From assembly GCA_020061125.1 (NCBI GenBank), contig JAGUYV010000077.1, positions 1-5,762 on the forward strand: a DNA stretch of 5,762 nt, in the 5' to 3' direction. The position numbers and the translations under genes were made by a program. The notes beneath the pieces were generated by a model. That model ran no database searches, was not told where the DNA came from, and was given only the letters and a program-made list of their open reading frames with translations. This stretch comes from a bacterium (GTDB lineage Bacteria > UBP15 > UBA6099 > DSWB01). Below, in pieces: positions 1 through 5,762 of this stretch (its first letter is position 1; each line of letters opens with the position of its first letter).

Positions 1-295
1 GCGGGGCCATGAGCGCGGCGGGGCCGGAGCACAGCACATTGTCCTCTTTGAGAAGTTCCGCAAGGGCCGCGCGGATGTGCGCGATGTTGCGCTCCTTCTC
101 GCGGGTGAACGCGTTGAACACCGAGGCCTGCCCCTGCATGGCCCGCGCCAGCCGGTCCCTGGGCGCCCCGGAATTTTTTGATGCAAGGTCCAGAACGGCG
201 TCCGTGATCACGCGGCAGCCCAGAGCCTCGGCCACGCGCTTTTCCACCTCGCCGCCCCCGCAATGGGTTGCGCTGAATATTGTGATTGCCGGCAT
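1..295 (-). CDS. Cytidylate-kinase-like protein (Cytidylate_kin2 type), N-terminal 98 residues, cut by window edge
   Basis: Reading from the ATG at 295-293 leftwards gives an uninterrupted frame to the window edge, starting MPAITIFSATHCGGGEVEKR. It resembles the cytidylate-kinase-like family (PF13189). Seen: a beta strand (residues 3-8), a glycine-rich loop with GGG at 13-15, a helix, the pattern CRVITDAVL (27-35), then a conserved-looking block SVFNAFTREKERNIAHIRAAL (58-78, broken here as SVFNAFTREKE and RNIAHIRAAL) and a hydrophobic end near KEDNVLCSG (83-91). Family members are nucleotide-kinase-fold proteins whose substrate is mostly unproven. The loop lacks the classical Walker A Lys-Ser/Thr, so catalysis cannot be assumed. 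A GGGGG run at 304-308, 8 bases before the ATG, is a modest ribosome binding site. The gene lies 48 bases downstream of the SulP gene on the same strand, so co-transcription is likely. Some relatives, as I recall, carry C-terminal BON and response-regulator receiver domains; whether this one does lies outside the window. Confidence 0.8.
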   Translation of the reverse strand, partial: MPAITIFSATHCGGGEVEKRVAEALGCRVITDAVLDLASKNSGAPRDRLARAMQGQASVFNAFTREKERNIAHIRAALAELLKEDNVLCSGPAALMAP

Positions 296-343
296 TGTGT
301 AATCCCCCGATCTGCTGGTTGTGTCCCGATATCCGCCGCGCCG

Positions 344-2548
344 TCAATCCGCGTCCGATGGGCGCGGGTGTTCGTCGAGCCATTTCTTTTTGACGTCGTC
401 GGCCACCGCGAACCGCCGCGCCGCCGCATCAACCGGCAGAACCGTGCGCAGCGGGCATTGCTCCTCGGCGGTTGCGCTGTGCGCGTCCCGGTGGATATAG
501 CGCAGCGCATCGTTCACGCTGCGGTACAAATGATCTTCTCCGATCTTCTCATACAAGTGCGTGCGCTGCAAGACCTGGAGAACATGGTCGTTGAACCCGC
601 TGAACGAAATGTCGCGCCCGGACCCGCGCACGCGATCCACAATAATGGACATCATTTCCTCGCCCGACGCGTCCAGTTCGTTCACCCCGTTGCACACCAC
701 CAGGATGTGCTTGAGTTCCGGCCGCTCGCTCATGGTGTCGAGAATGATGGTCTCCAGATAGCTGACATTGGCGAAGAACAGCGAGCCGTTGAACCGGACC
801 ACGGCGATGTGGCGGCACTCCTCGAGTCCGAACTGCTGCGCGTGCCGGAAGGTGCCGTCGTAGTGCAGGGAGAGGCGGGCGATGTCCGGCTTCATGTTGC
901 GCGCCAGATACAGGCCGATGGACAGGAGTACGCCGACCATGATGCCCTTGTCCAGATGCGGCGCGAACGCGAGCGTGACCACGAAGGTGATGATGCTTAT
1001 GGCGCCGTCGTATTTCTGCACCTGCCAGGCGTGGATGAAGCCGCTGACATTGACCAAGCCCACGACCGCCATCATGATGATGGCCGCGAGCGTGGCCTGG
1101 GGAAGGTGATACAGCAGGGGCGTGAAAAGCAGCAGGGCCGCGCCCACCACGATGCTGCTGAACACGCTGGACATGCCCGTCTGCGCGCCCGCCTGCAGGT
1201 TCACCGCGGAACGCGAGAACGAGCCGGACACCGTGTAGCTGCTGAACGCAGAGCCGATGATGTTGGACACGCCCTGACCGATAAGTTCCTGGTTCGGGTC
1301 CAGGCGCTGCCCGGTCTTGGCGGCCATGGCCTTGGCGATGGAAATCGCCTCCATGAACCCGAGCAGCGAAATGATGATGGCCATGGGCAGGAGCGCAGTC
1401 ACGATGCGCAGGTCAATGCGCGGAGCGCTGAATTTGGGCAGTTCCGCGGGAATGGTTCCAATCACCGCGCCGCCGCCCATGAACTTGAGCTTGGCGGTGT
1501 CGAATTTTCTGGATCCGGCCTTGATGCGCCACACGGCGCCGGGCGTTCCCGGGGGCGCTTTATCCTTGAGATGGAACGCGGCGTCCGCGCCCTGTCCGGC
1601 GCGCGCGAATTCGTGCCAGCGCAGGCTTTCGCGCAGCTCGTGCGCTTTTTCGTTGGCGTGCTCAATCTCCACATTCAGAATGGCGATGCGGTTTTTGAGG
1701 TTCAGCGCATCGGCCGTTTGCTCACCCTTTTGTTTTTTGACCTCGTCCAGTTCTTTGCTGGCCTTCACGCGCTCGGCGCTTTTCGCGTCCACGAAATCCA
1801 GAGTCTCGTTGAATTCCTCGATTTGCGCTCGCACCTGCGGGGCTTTGATGCTGCGGATTGGCACTTCCTGATCTTTTTGAAATCCCGTGGCCGCGGAAAT
1901 CACCGTGGTGATGACCACCGCGAAAAGGACATTGGGCAGTCTGGGATTCACGCGGCGCAGGCCGATCATGATGGCGAACGCCAGCACGGCCATTCCCAGG
2001 GTGGGCAGGTGCGTGTAATGCACGGCCGAGAGAATCGTGTGCCAGATGGTTTCATAATGATGCTCGGCGTCGTCCACATATACGCCGAACAGCTTGGACA
2101 ACTGGCTCGTGGCGATGATGATGGCGGCCGCGTTGGTGAAGCCGTTCACCACGGGGTGGGACAGAAAATTCACCACCACGCCCAGGCGCAGCGCCCCGAG
2201 TGAGAACTGGAACAGGCCGACCATGAGCGCCATGAGGATGGCGTAGGCGATGTACGCCTCGCTTCCGGCCGTGGCCAGGGGCGCCAGGGCCGTGCTGGTC
2301 ATGAGAGAGACCACGGCAACAGGCCCCGTGGCGAGCTGGCTGCTGGAGCCGAAGAGCGCGGCCAGGGCAGGGGGCAGGAACGCCGCGTACAGGCCATAGT
2401 AAGCCGGCAGGCCCGCAAGCTGCGCATACGCCATGGACTGCGGGATCAGCACCATGGCCACAGTCAGACCCGCCACAGCGTCCGCCTTGAGCTTGGCCGC
2501 GTTATAGTTTTTGAACCAGACCAGAAATGGGAACACACGAGAGAGCAT
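344..2548 (-). CDS. SulP/SLC26-family inorganic anion transporter with C-terminal STAS domain and a coiled-coil insertion
   Basis: A complete 734-residue inner-membrane transporter of the SulP family, which moves sulfate, bicarbonate or related anions as proton or sodium symporters or exchangers; the substrate here is not readable from sequence. Seen: the TM1 signature MVLIPQSMAYAQLAGLPAYY (32-51), GLYAAFLPP (52-60), the TM3 pattern ATGPVAVVSLM (73-83), PVVNGFTNA (132-140), and in the second half LGFMEAISIAKAMA (396-409), PNQELIGQGVSNIIGSAF (418-435) and SGSFSRSAVNLQAGAQTG (441-458). Membrane helices run to about 550. A STAS domain follows (about 575-690) with the typical DASG at 626-629, whose Ser aligns with the phosphorylatable position in STAS proteins. 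A 45-residue tail follows it. Unusually, about 135 hydrophilic residues (224-360) with a charged heptad-like stretch (about 239-315) interrupt the membrane domain between the two halves. The start at 2548 matches the usual short SulP N-terminus; the ribosome binding site is weak (GGAAAGG about 15 bases upstream). Probable first gene of an operon with the kinase-like gene. Confidence 0.96.
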   Translation of the reverse strand: MLSRVFPFLVWFKNYNAAKLKADAVAGLTVAMVLIPQSMAYAQLAGLPAYYGLYAAFLPPALAALFGSSSQLATGPVAVVSLMTSTALAPLATAGSEAYIAYAILMALMVGLFQFSLGALRLGVVVNFLSHPVVNGFTNAAAIIIATSQLSKLFGVYVDDAEHHYETIWHTILSAVHYTHLPTLGMAVLAFAIMIGLRRVNPRLPNVLFAVVITTVISAATGFQKDQEVPIRSIKAPQVRAQIEEFNETLDFVDAKSAERVKASKELDEVKKQKGEQTADALNLKNRIAILNVEIEHANEKAHELRESLRWHEFARAGQGADAAFHLKDKAPPGTPGAVWRIKAGSRKFDTAKLKFMGGGAVIGTIPAELPKFSAPRIDLRIVTALLPMAIIISLLGFMEAISIAKAMAAKTGQRLDPNQELIGQGVSNIIGSAFSSYTVSGSFSRSAVNLQAGAQTGMSSVFSSIVVGAALLLFTPLLYHLPQATLAAIIMMAVVGLVNVSGFIHAWQVQKYDGAISIITFVVTLAFAPHLDKGIMVGVLLSIGLYLARNMKPDIARLSLHYDGTFRHAQQFGLEECRHIAVVRFNGSLFFANVSYLETIILDTMSERPELKHILVVCNGVNELDASGEEMMSIIVDRVRGSGRDISFSGFNDHVLQVLQRTHLYEKIGEDHLYRSVNDALRYIHRDAHSATAEEQCPLRTVLPVDAAARRFAVADDVKKKWLDEHPRPSDAD

Positions 2549-2647
2549 GCCGCATTGCGCCGCCTTTCCGCTTGTTGATCACGCCGTCCGTTCCGGCCGC
2601 CGGGCCTGCGAGCCGCTACGGATGATGTTCCTGTATGGGCGCAATGT

Positions 2648-2689
2648 CCGGAAATGCGGGCGCGTCCGGCCCTGGGACCGCCCTTCCGG
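2648..2689 (-). promoter_or_regulatory. Imperfect 15-bp hairpin in the probable SulP leader
   Basis: On the plus strand the left arm is CCGGAA (2648-2653), a 4-base bulge ATGC, GGGCG (2658-2662), a 1-base bulge, and GTCC (2664-2667). The right arm is continuous: GGAC (2675-2678), CGCCC (2679-2683), TTCCGG (2684-2689). The loop is 7 bases. All 15 pairs are Watson-Crick. It lies about 100 to 140 bases upstream of the SulP start codon and would be transcribed if the promoter candidate at 2734-2763 is right. There is no proper U-tract on the minus strand, so it does not look like a simple terminator; read on the plus strand it is followed by only TTTGT. Confidence 0.4.
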
Positions 2690-2733
2690 TTTGTACGGTT
2701 CGCCCATTCACCGCACGATTTTGTATGGATTTC

Positions 2734-2763
2734 ATTCTATATGCGTATGCGGGCAAAATGCAA
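2734..2763 (-). promoter_or_regulatory. Candidate sigma70-like promoter for the SulP operon
   Basis: On the minus strand, TTGCAT (2763-2758) is followed by either TATAGA (2741-2736, spacer 16) or TAGAAT (2739-2734, spacer 18) within an AT-rich patch. The -35 match is poor (TTG only) and the -10 is fair. A start here would give a leader of about 180 bases that includes the hairpin at 2648-2689. This is by-eye motif matching only. Confidence 0.28.
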
Positions 2764-2991
2764 AACAAAATTCCCGGAGGCGCGCGCGATCAATAAGAGT
2801 TGACGCCGGGCGCGGGGAATTGGAAACTATGATGTGGAGGCGCATGCCATGAATCCCTGTCGCGGAACACAATGGAAACCAGGCCGCGCAAACGCGCGCA
2901 GCCGGCGCCTCCGCCCAAACTCCTCTTACTACAATTCAAGAATAATGCTGTCCTGTGTGCGGGTTGTATGCAAGAACAACCATACCCACGC

Positions 2992-2997
2992 AGGAGG
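2992..2997 (+). promoter_or_regulatory. Strong ribosome binding site fixing the start of the binding-protein gene
   Basis: AGGAGG lies 9 bases before the ATG at 3007, a near-ideal Shine-Dalgarno arrangement. It decides between this ATG and the in-frame upstream ATG at 2872, which has no comparable site and would place 45 basic residues before the lipoprotein signal peptide. Confidence 0.85.
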
Positions 2998-3006
2998 CGA
3001 ACCCGC

Positions 3007-4236
3007 ATGACGAAACCCCGCAACTCCGCGCTGCTGCTGGCCCTGGCCCTGGTCCTGGCGTTCAGCGGCTGCGACGCCGCGCGCAAGGCGCGCCAAACCG
3101 GCACGGACCTCAAAGACAAGGCCGCGAAATCCGTATCCGGCCAGGCACACGCCGACACCATTAAAATCGGCGCCATCTTCTCGGTCACGGGCAGCGCGTC
3201 CTACCTGGGCGAACCCGAGAAGAAGACCGCGGAAATGCTCGAAGAGCAGATCAACGCCGCGGGCGGCGTGCTCGGCAAGAAGCTCGACATCATCGTTTAC
3301 GACGACGAAGGCGACGAGGCCAAAACCCAGGAGCTTGCCAAAAAGCTCCTGTTCGAAGATCAGGTTCTGGCCGTCATCGGCCCGTCGCGCAGCGGCAACA
3401 CCATGGCCATCAAAGACCTCATGACGCAGAACAAGACCGTGCTCATTTCGTGCGCCGCGGCCGAGGCCATCGTGGATCCCCTAAGCCCCTGGGTGTTCAA
3501 GGTGTACCAGAAGGACAGCTTCGTGGCGCGCCACATTCTGCAGCACCTCAAGGACAGCGGGATCACGCGCATCGCCATGCTGTACGGCAACACCGGATTC
3601 GGCCAGGAAGGGTTCAAGCAGATGAAGGCGTTCGCCCCCGAATTCGGAGTGACAATCGGCTACGACGCCCACTACGAGCCGTCGGCCACAGAGGGCGACT
3701 TCGAGACCCTGCTCACCAAGGTCAAGGCGGACCGCTCCCTGCAGGCCGTGGTGAACTGGAGCATCCTCCCGGCCCAGTCCATCGTGCCGAGCAAAATGAA
3801 ACAGCTCGGGCTGAACCTCCCCCTGTACCACAGCCACGGGTTCGGCAACATCCAGTACGCGCGCAACGCGGGCGGCGCGGCCGAGGGCGTGATCTTCCCG
3901 GCCGGCCGTCTCATCGTGGCGTACGATCTGCCCGATGATCATCCGCAGAAAAATGTGCTCGTGAATTACCGCCGCGCCTACGAGGAGCGCTACAAGGAAG
4001 ACATAAGCACCTTCGGAGGCCACGCCTACGACGCCATTTACATTCTGGTGAACGCGCTGGAAAAAGCGGGCGTGTTCGACGACAAGGAAGCCCTGCGCAA
4101 AGCCGTGGAATCCGTGGAATTCATGGGCACGGGCGGCATGTACCGCTACAGCCCCGAAGACCACAACGGCCTGGGCATGGACTCCCTGGACCTGCTCACG
4201 ATTCGCAACGGGGAATTCGGGCTGCTCAATCAGTAA
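3007..4236 (+). CDS. ABC-transporter substrate-binding lipoprotein, Leu/Ile/Val-binding (Peripla_BP_6) type
   Basis: A 409-residue periplasmic type I binding protein of the family that captures branched-chain amino acids, amides, urea or other small organics for LivHMGF-like importers; the ligand cannot be told from sequence. Seen: signal peptide MTKPRNSALLLALALVLAFS followed by G and Cys22 (lipobox F-S-G-C, with Phe at -3 slightly unusual). Asp at +2 would favour inner-membrane retention by the enterobacterial Lol rule. A charged linker covers 23-50. The first domain opens with TIKIGAIFSVTGSASYLGEP (51-70) and continues with the family pattern INAAGGVLGKKLDIIVYDDEGD (82-103, split here as INAAGGVLGKK and LDIIVYDDEGD), VLAVIGPSRSGNTMA (120-134), IAMLYGNTGFGQEG (189-202) and FGGHAYDAIYILVNAL (336-351). 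Length is normal for the family plus a long linker. No permease or ATPase genes adjoin it, and it is flanked by divergent and convergent neighbours, so it is probably monocistronic. Confident on family, not on ligand. Confidence 0.94.
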   Translation: MTKPRNSALLLALALVLAFSGCDAARKARQTGTDLKDKAAKSVSGQAHADTIKIGAIFSVTGSASYLGEPEKKTAEMLEEQINAAGGVLGKKLDIIVYDDEGDEAKTQELAKKLLFEDQVLAVIGPSRSGNTMAIKDLMTQNKTVLISCAAAEAIVDPLSPWVFKVYQKDSFVARHILQHLKDSGITRIAMLYGNTGFGQEGFKQMKAFAPEFGVTIGYDAHYEPSATEGDFETLLTKVKADRSLQAVVNWSILPAQSIVPSKMKQLGLNLPLYHSHGFGNIQYARNAGGAAEGVIFPAGRLIVAYDLPDDHPQKNVLVNYRRAYEERYKEDISTFGGHAYDAIYILVNALEKAGVFDDKEALRKAVESVEFMGTGGMYRYSPEDHNGLGMDSLDLLTIRNGEFGLLNQ

Positions 4237-4249
4237 AACGGATTTATTG

Positions 4250-4292
4250 AAAAAAAGAGACTCGCTGCGCGCGGCATTTGCCGCGCGCAGCG
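4250..4292 (-). terminator. Rho-independent terminator in the convergent gap
   Basis: A perfect 13-bp GC-rich stem, CGCTGCGCGCGGC (4263-4275) with GCCGCGCGCAGCG (4280-4292), closes a 4-base ATTT loop. On the minus strand it begins 8 bases after the stop codon of the membrane-propeller gene and is followed by AG, then TCTC and seven T residues (4256-4250), a classical U-tract. On the plus strand the hairpin follows the binding-protein stop by 26 bases, but only scattered T residues come after it (CGGTTTGCTATTTC), so it should work best for the minus-strand gene and only weakly for the plus-strand one. Confidence 0.85.
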
Positions 4293-4299
4293 CGGTTTG

Positions 4300-5762
4300 C
4301 TATTTCAGGAATTGTTTCATCCGCACCTTGAACACGCCCCGCGAAGAACCCAGGTACAGGATTTCCCCGTCCGGGGAAAGGAACAGGGACGCCGCCTTGT
4401 TGCCGATGATCGCGCGTTTCACGGTGCGGCCGCTCGCGTAATCCAGAACCCGCAGCTCGCCGTCCAGGAAGCCAGTGCCGATCAGCAAATTCCGCCCCGG
4501 GTCGTAGGCCAGGTTGCGGCAGCTCCGCGGCCCGCGCAGCACGCGCGTCCGCTCCAGGGTGTCCATGTCGAACTCGTAGAGCCGGTCCGAGAAAAAGCTC
4601 GCGGCGATGATGCGGCGCTTATCCGGAATCGCAATCAGTTCCAGCCCGCCCTCGGGCAGCGCGGCTTTGCCGCTGACGGCGAATTTTTCGAGATCAACCC
4701 GCAGCAGCAGGAATTCGTTGCGCAGATTCACCATGCCCGCTTCCACGAACAGCGCATTCGTTTCCCGATCCAGCGCGGCCTTCCACACGCCGCTGCGGAA
4801 GCCCGTAAGCCCGCGCTCCCGCAGGTTGAGCCAGCGCATGAGCTTGAGGGGCCGCATCGAGAACTCGGCCACGCCCGGCCGTTCCGTGTAGGTGGCCAGC
4901 AGGCGGTCCCCGTCCTCGATGAAAAACAGGGGCACGAATAGCTGCCGCGACCCGAAATACATGCTCTCTCGCCCCCGGATTTTCATGGTGTCCATGTCCA
5001 GGGTGAGCAGGTCCGAGTTCATCCAGTCCAGGGCCAGAAAACTGTTGCGTTCGGGCATCAAGTCAATGTAGCGCACCAGTTCGGCGGTGGTGCGCAGGAT
5101 TGCGGTCCGTCCGGTGTGCGTGTCCAGGCGCACGATGCCCGAGGTCGGCCCGTAGGCCGTGAACAGATACCGCCCCGAAGGCTCCACCTGGAAATCGCGG
5201 AAAAACGCCAGCGGAAATTCCGGCGCCTGCCCCGCCCGCGGATACACGCGCTCCACCCCGGCCGCTTTTTCAAACGACCTGTCGAACAGCAGGGGCATCC
5301 AGCCGATGTAGTGCCACAGGAGAATGAGCGAAGCCGCGGCCAGAACCAGTGTGCGCGCGCCCATGCGCGGCCAGCGCGCGGCCGCCGCGAACGCCACCAG
5401 CAGCAGCGGAAACACATACATCACGAGATACACGCCCAGCGTGCCCTGCTTGGCCATGATCGTGCACTGGTAATATGTCAGAGCCGCGGCCGCGGCGATA
5501 ATCGCCAGAAGCAGCCCGCGCTTCTTCCGCACGAACAGCCATACGCCCAGCGCCACAAGAACGGCCATGCCCAGGGCGAACAGGGGCGTGACCCGCGCCA
5601 GCAGCCAGTGGTTGTCCAGCAGCTTGTGCCATTCCAGGGGCAGCCATGAAAACGACTGCGCTTTCCTTTGAATGAGGCTCAAACGCGCCAGCGCCAGGCA
5701 CGCGCCCCCGGCCACAAGCCATTCGGCAACAAGCCCCGGCCACACGCGAGCGCGGCCGCGCC
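4300..5762 (-). CDS. Multi-pass membrane protein with C-terminal seven-repeat beta-propeller-like domain, probably 5'-truncated by the window edge
   Basis: I do not recognise a named family. The frame is open from the right edge to the TAG at 4302-4300. A GTG at 5745 could start a 481-residue protein, but no Shine-Dalgarno precedes it and the frame stays open upstream (RGRAR before the GTG), so the gene probably begins outside. Numbering from the GTG: hydrophobic helices at about 6-25, 52-72, 77-95, 103-124 and 131-154. Basic loops RKKR (73-76) and RWPRMGAR (124-131) suggest these loops are cytoplasmic, which would put everything after 155 in the periplasm. Residues about 186-478 contain seven repeats of a DG/strand/LD pattern, e.g. 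PSGRYLFTAYG...VRLDTHTGR, LLATYTERPGVAEF, RRIIAASFFSDRLYEFDMDT, NLLIGTGFLDGELRVLDYASG and SPDGEILYLGSSRGVFKV, as in YVTN/WD40-like seven-bladed propellers. The membrane part is reminiscent of the C-terminal end of polytopic glycosyltransferase-like proteins, but this is weak. Terminated by the hairpin at 4263-4292. Confidence 0.72.
   Translation of the reverse strand, partial: RGRARVWPGLVAEWLVAGGACLALARLSLIQRKAQSFSWLPLEWHKLLDNHWLLARVTPLFALGMAVLVALGVWLFVRKKRGLLLAIIAAAAALTYYQCTIMAKQGTLGVYLVMYVFPLLLVAFAAAARWPRMGARTLVLAAASLILLWHYIGWMPLLFDRSFEKAAGVERVYPRAGQAPEFPLAFFRDFQVEPSGRYLFTAYGPTSGIVRLDTHTGRTAILRTTAELVRYIDLMPERNSFLALDWMNSDLLTLDMDTMKIRGRESMYFGSRQLFVPLFFIEDGDRLLATYTERPGVAEFSMRPLKLMRWLNLRERGLTGFRSGVWKAALDRETNALFVEAGMVNLRNEFLLLRVDLEKFAVSGKAALPEGGLELIAIPDKRRIIAASFFSDRLYEFDMDTLERTRVLRGPRSCRNLAYDPGRNLLIGTGFLDGELRVLDYASGRTVKRAIIGNKAASLFLSPDGEILYLGSSRGVFKVRMKQFLK

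Larger units (their letters stand above)
2549..3006. other. 458-base divergent intergenic region
   Basis: This gap separates the SulP gene (minus) from the binding-protein gene (plus). It has no convincing protein-coding gene. It contains an imperfect long hairpin (2648-2689), an AT-rich patch at about 2711-2775 that contrasts with the GC-rich surroundings and is the best place for promoters, two similar TTTGTAYGG motifs 30 bases apart (2690 and 2720), a small hairpin (2962-2981) and the ribosome binding site of the plus-strand gene. A frame extending the plus-strand gene upstream to an ATG at 2872 exists, but its residues are basic and proline-rich and would hide the lipoprotein signal, so it is treated as non-coding. 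Confidence 0.8.

Noticed and set aside
1069-1086. Short ATCATGATGAT palindrome/repeat
   Set aside because: It lies within the SulP coding sequence and encodes consecutive Ile/Met residues of a membrane helix.
263-2203. A 646-codon open frame on the plus strand opposite the SulP gene
   Set aside because: It is fully antisense to a clearly conserved SulP protein, is very rich in His, Arg, Gly and Asp with no recognisable motif, and is explained by the codon bias of the GC-rich real gene.
2800-2833. TTGACG (2800-2805) and TATGAT (2828-2833) as a plus-strand promoter
   Set aside because: Each hexamer looks good alone, but the 22-base spacer is too long for a sigma70-type promoter and neither pairs with another box at 16-18 bases.
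2872-3006. Upstream extension of the binding protein to the ATG at 2872
   Set aside because: The extra 45 residues are basic and proline-rich, would bury the lipoprotein signal peptide, and lack a ribosome binding site, while the ATG at 3007 has AGGAGG at 9 bases.
3481-4164. A 227-codon minus-strand frame opposite the binding-protein gene
   Set aside because: It is antisense to a gene with clear family motifs; its composition (Val, His, Arg, Ala) is typical of a shadow frame.
4297-4941. A 214-codon plus-strand frame opposite the membrane-propeller gene, and a similar one at 5116-5649
   Set aside because: Both are rich in Gln, Arg, His and Pro, show no motif, and mirror a minus-strand frame with membrane helices and regular repeats.

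Overview
The window is a GC-rich piece of bacterial chromosome carrying two partial genes at its edges and two complete genes between them. The organism looks Gram-negative. The evidence is a lipoprotein-type solute-binding protein with Asp at +2, a SulP transporter with a C-terminal STAS domain, and a cytidylate-kinase-like gene next to the SulP gene. From memory, that gene pairing is most familiar in sulfate-reducing and other deltaproteobacterial (Desulfobacterota-like) genomes. The lineage is an inference; no rRNA or lineage marker is present.

Layout. Positions 1-295 (minus) hold the N-terminal 98 residues of a cytidylate-kinase-like protein that runs off the left edge. Positions 344-2548 (minus) hold a complete 734-residue SulP/SLC26-type anion transporter, 48 bases upstream of the kinase-like gene and probably in the same operon. 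Positions 2549-3006 are a divergent intergenic region with an AT-rich promoter-like patch, a long imperfect hairpin in the probable SulP leader, and a strong ribosome binding site at its right end. Positions 3007-4236 (plus) hold a 409-residue lipoprotein substrate-binding protein of the Leu/Ile/Val-binding (Peripla_BP_6) type. Positions 4237-4299 are a short convergent gap with a perfect 13-bp terminator hairpin. Positions 4300 to the right edge (minus) hold a membrane protein with about five visible transmembrane segments and a C-terminal seven-repeat beta-propeller-like domain; its 5' end probably lies outside the window.

How the genes fit together. The SulP transporter and kinase-like protein are likely co-transcribed, so the kinase-like protein may sense or regulate anion uptake. 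The binding protein has no permease or ATPase genes beside it, so it is an orphan here or works with components encoded elsewhere. The propeller gene is convergent and looks like a separate unit.

No mobile element, CRISPR array, tRNA or rRNA was seen. The most unusual points are a roughly 135-residue coiled-coil-containing insertion in the middle of the SulP membrane domain, the SulP/kinase-like pairing with an atypical glycine-rich loop, the membrane-propeller fusion, and the structured SulP leader.
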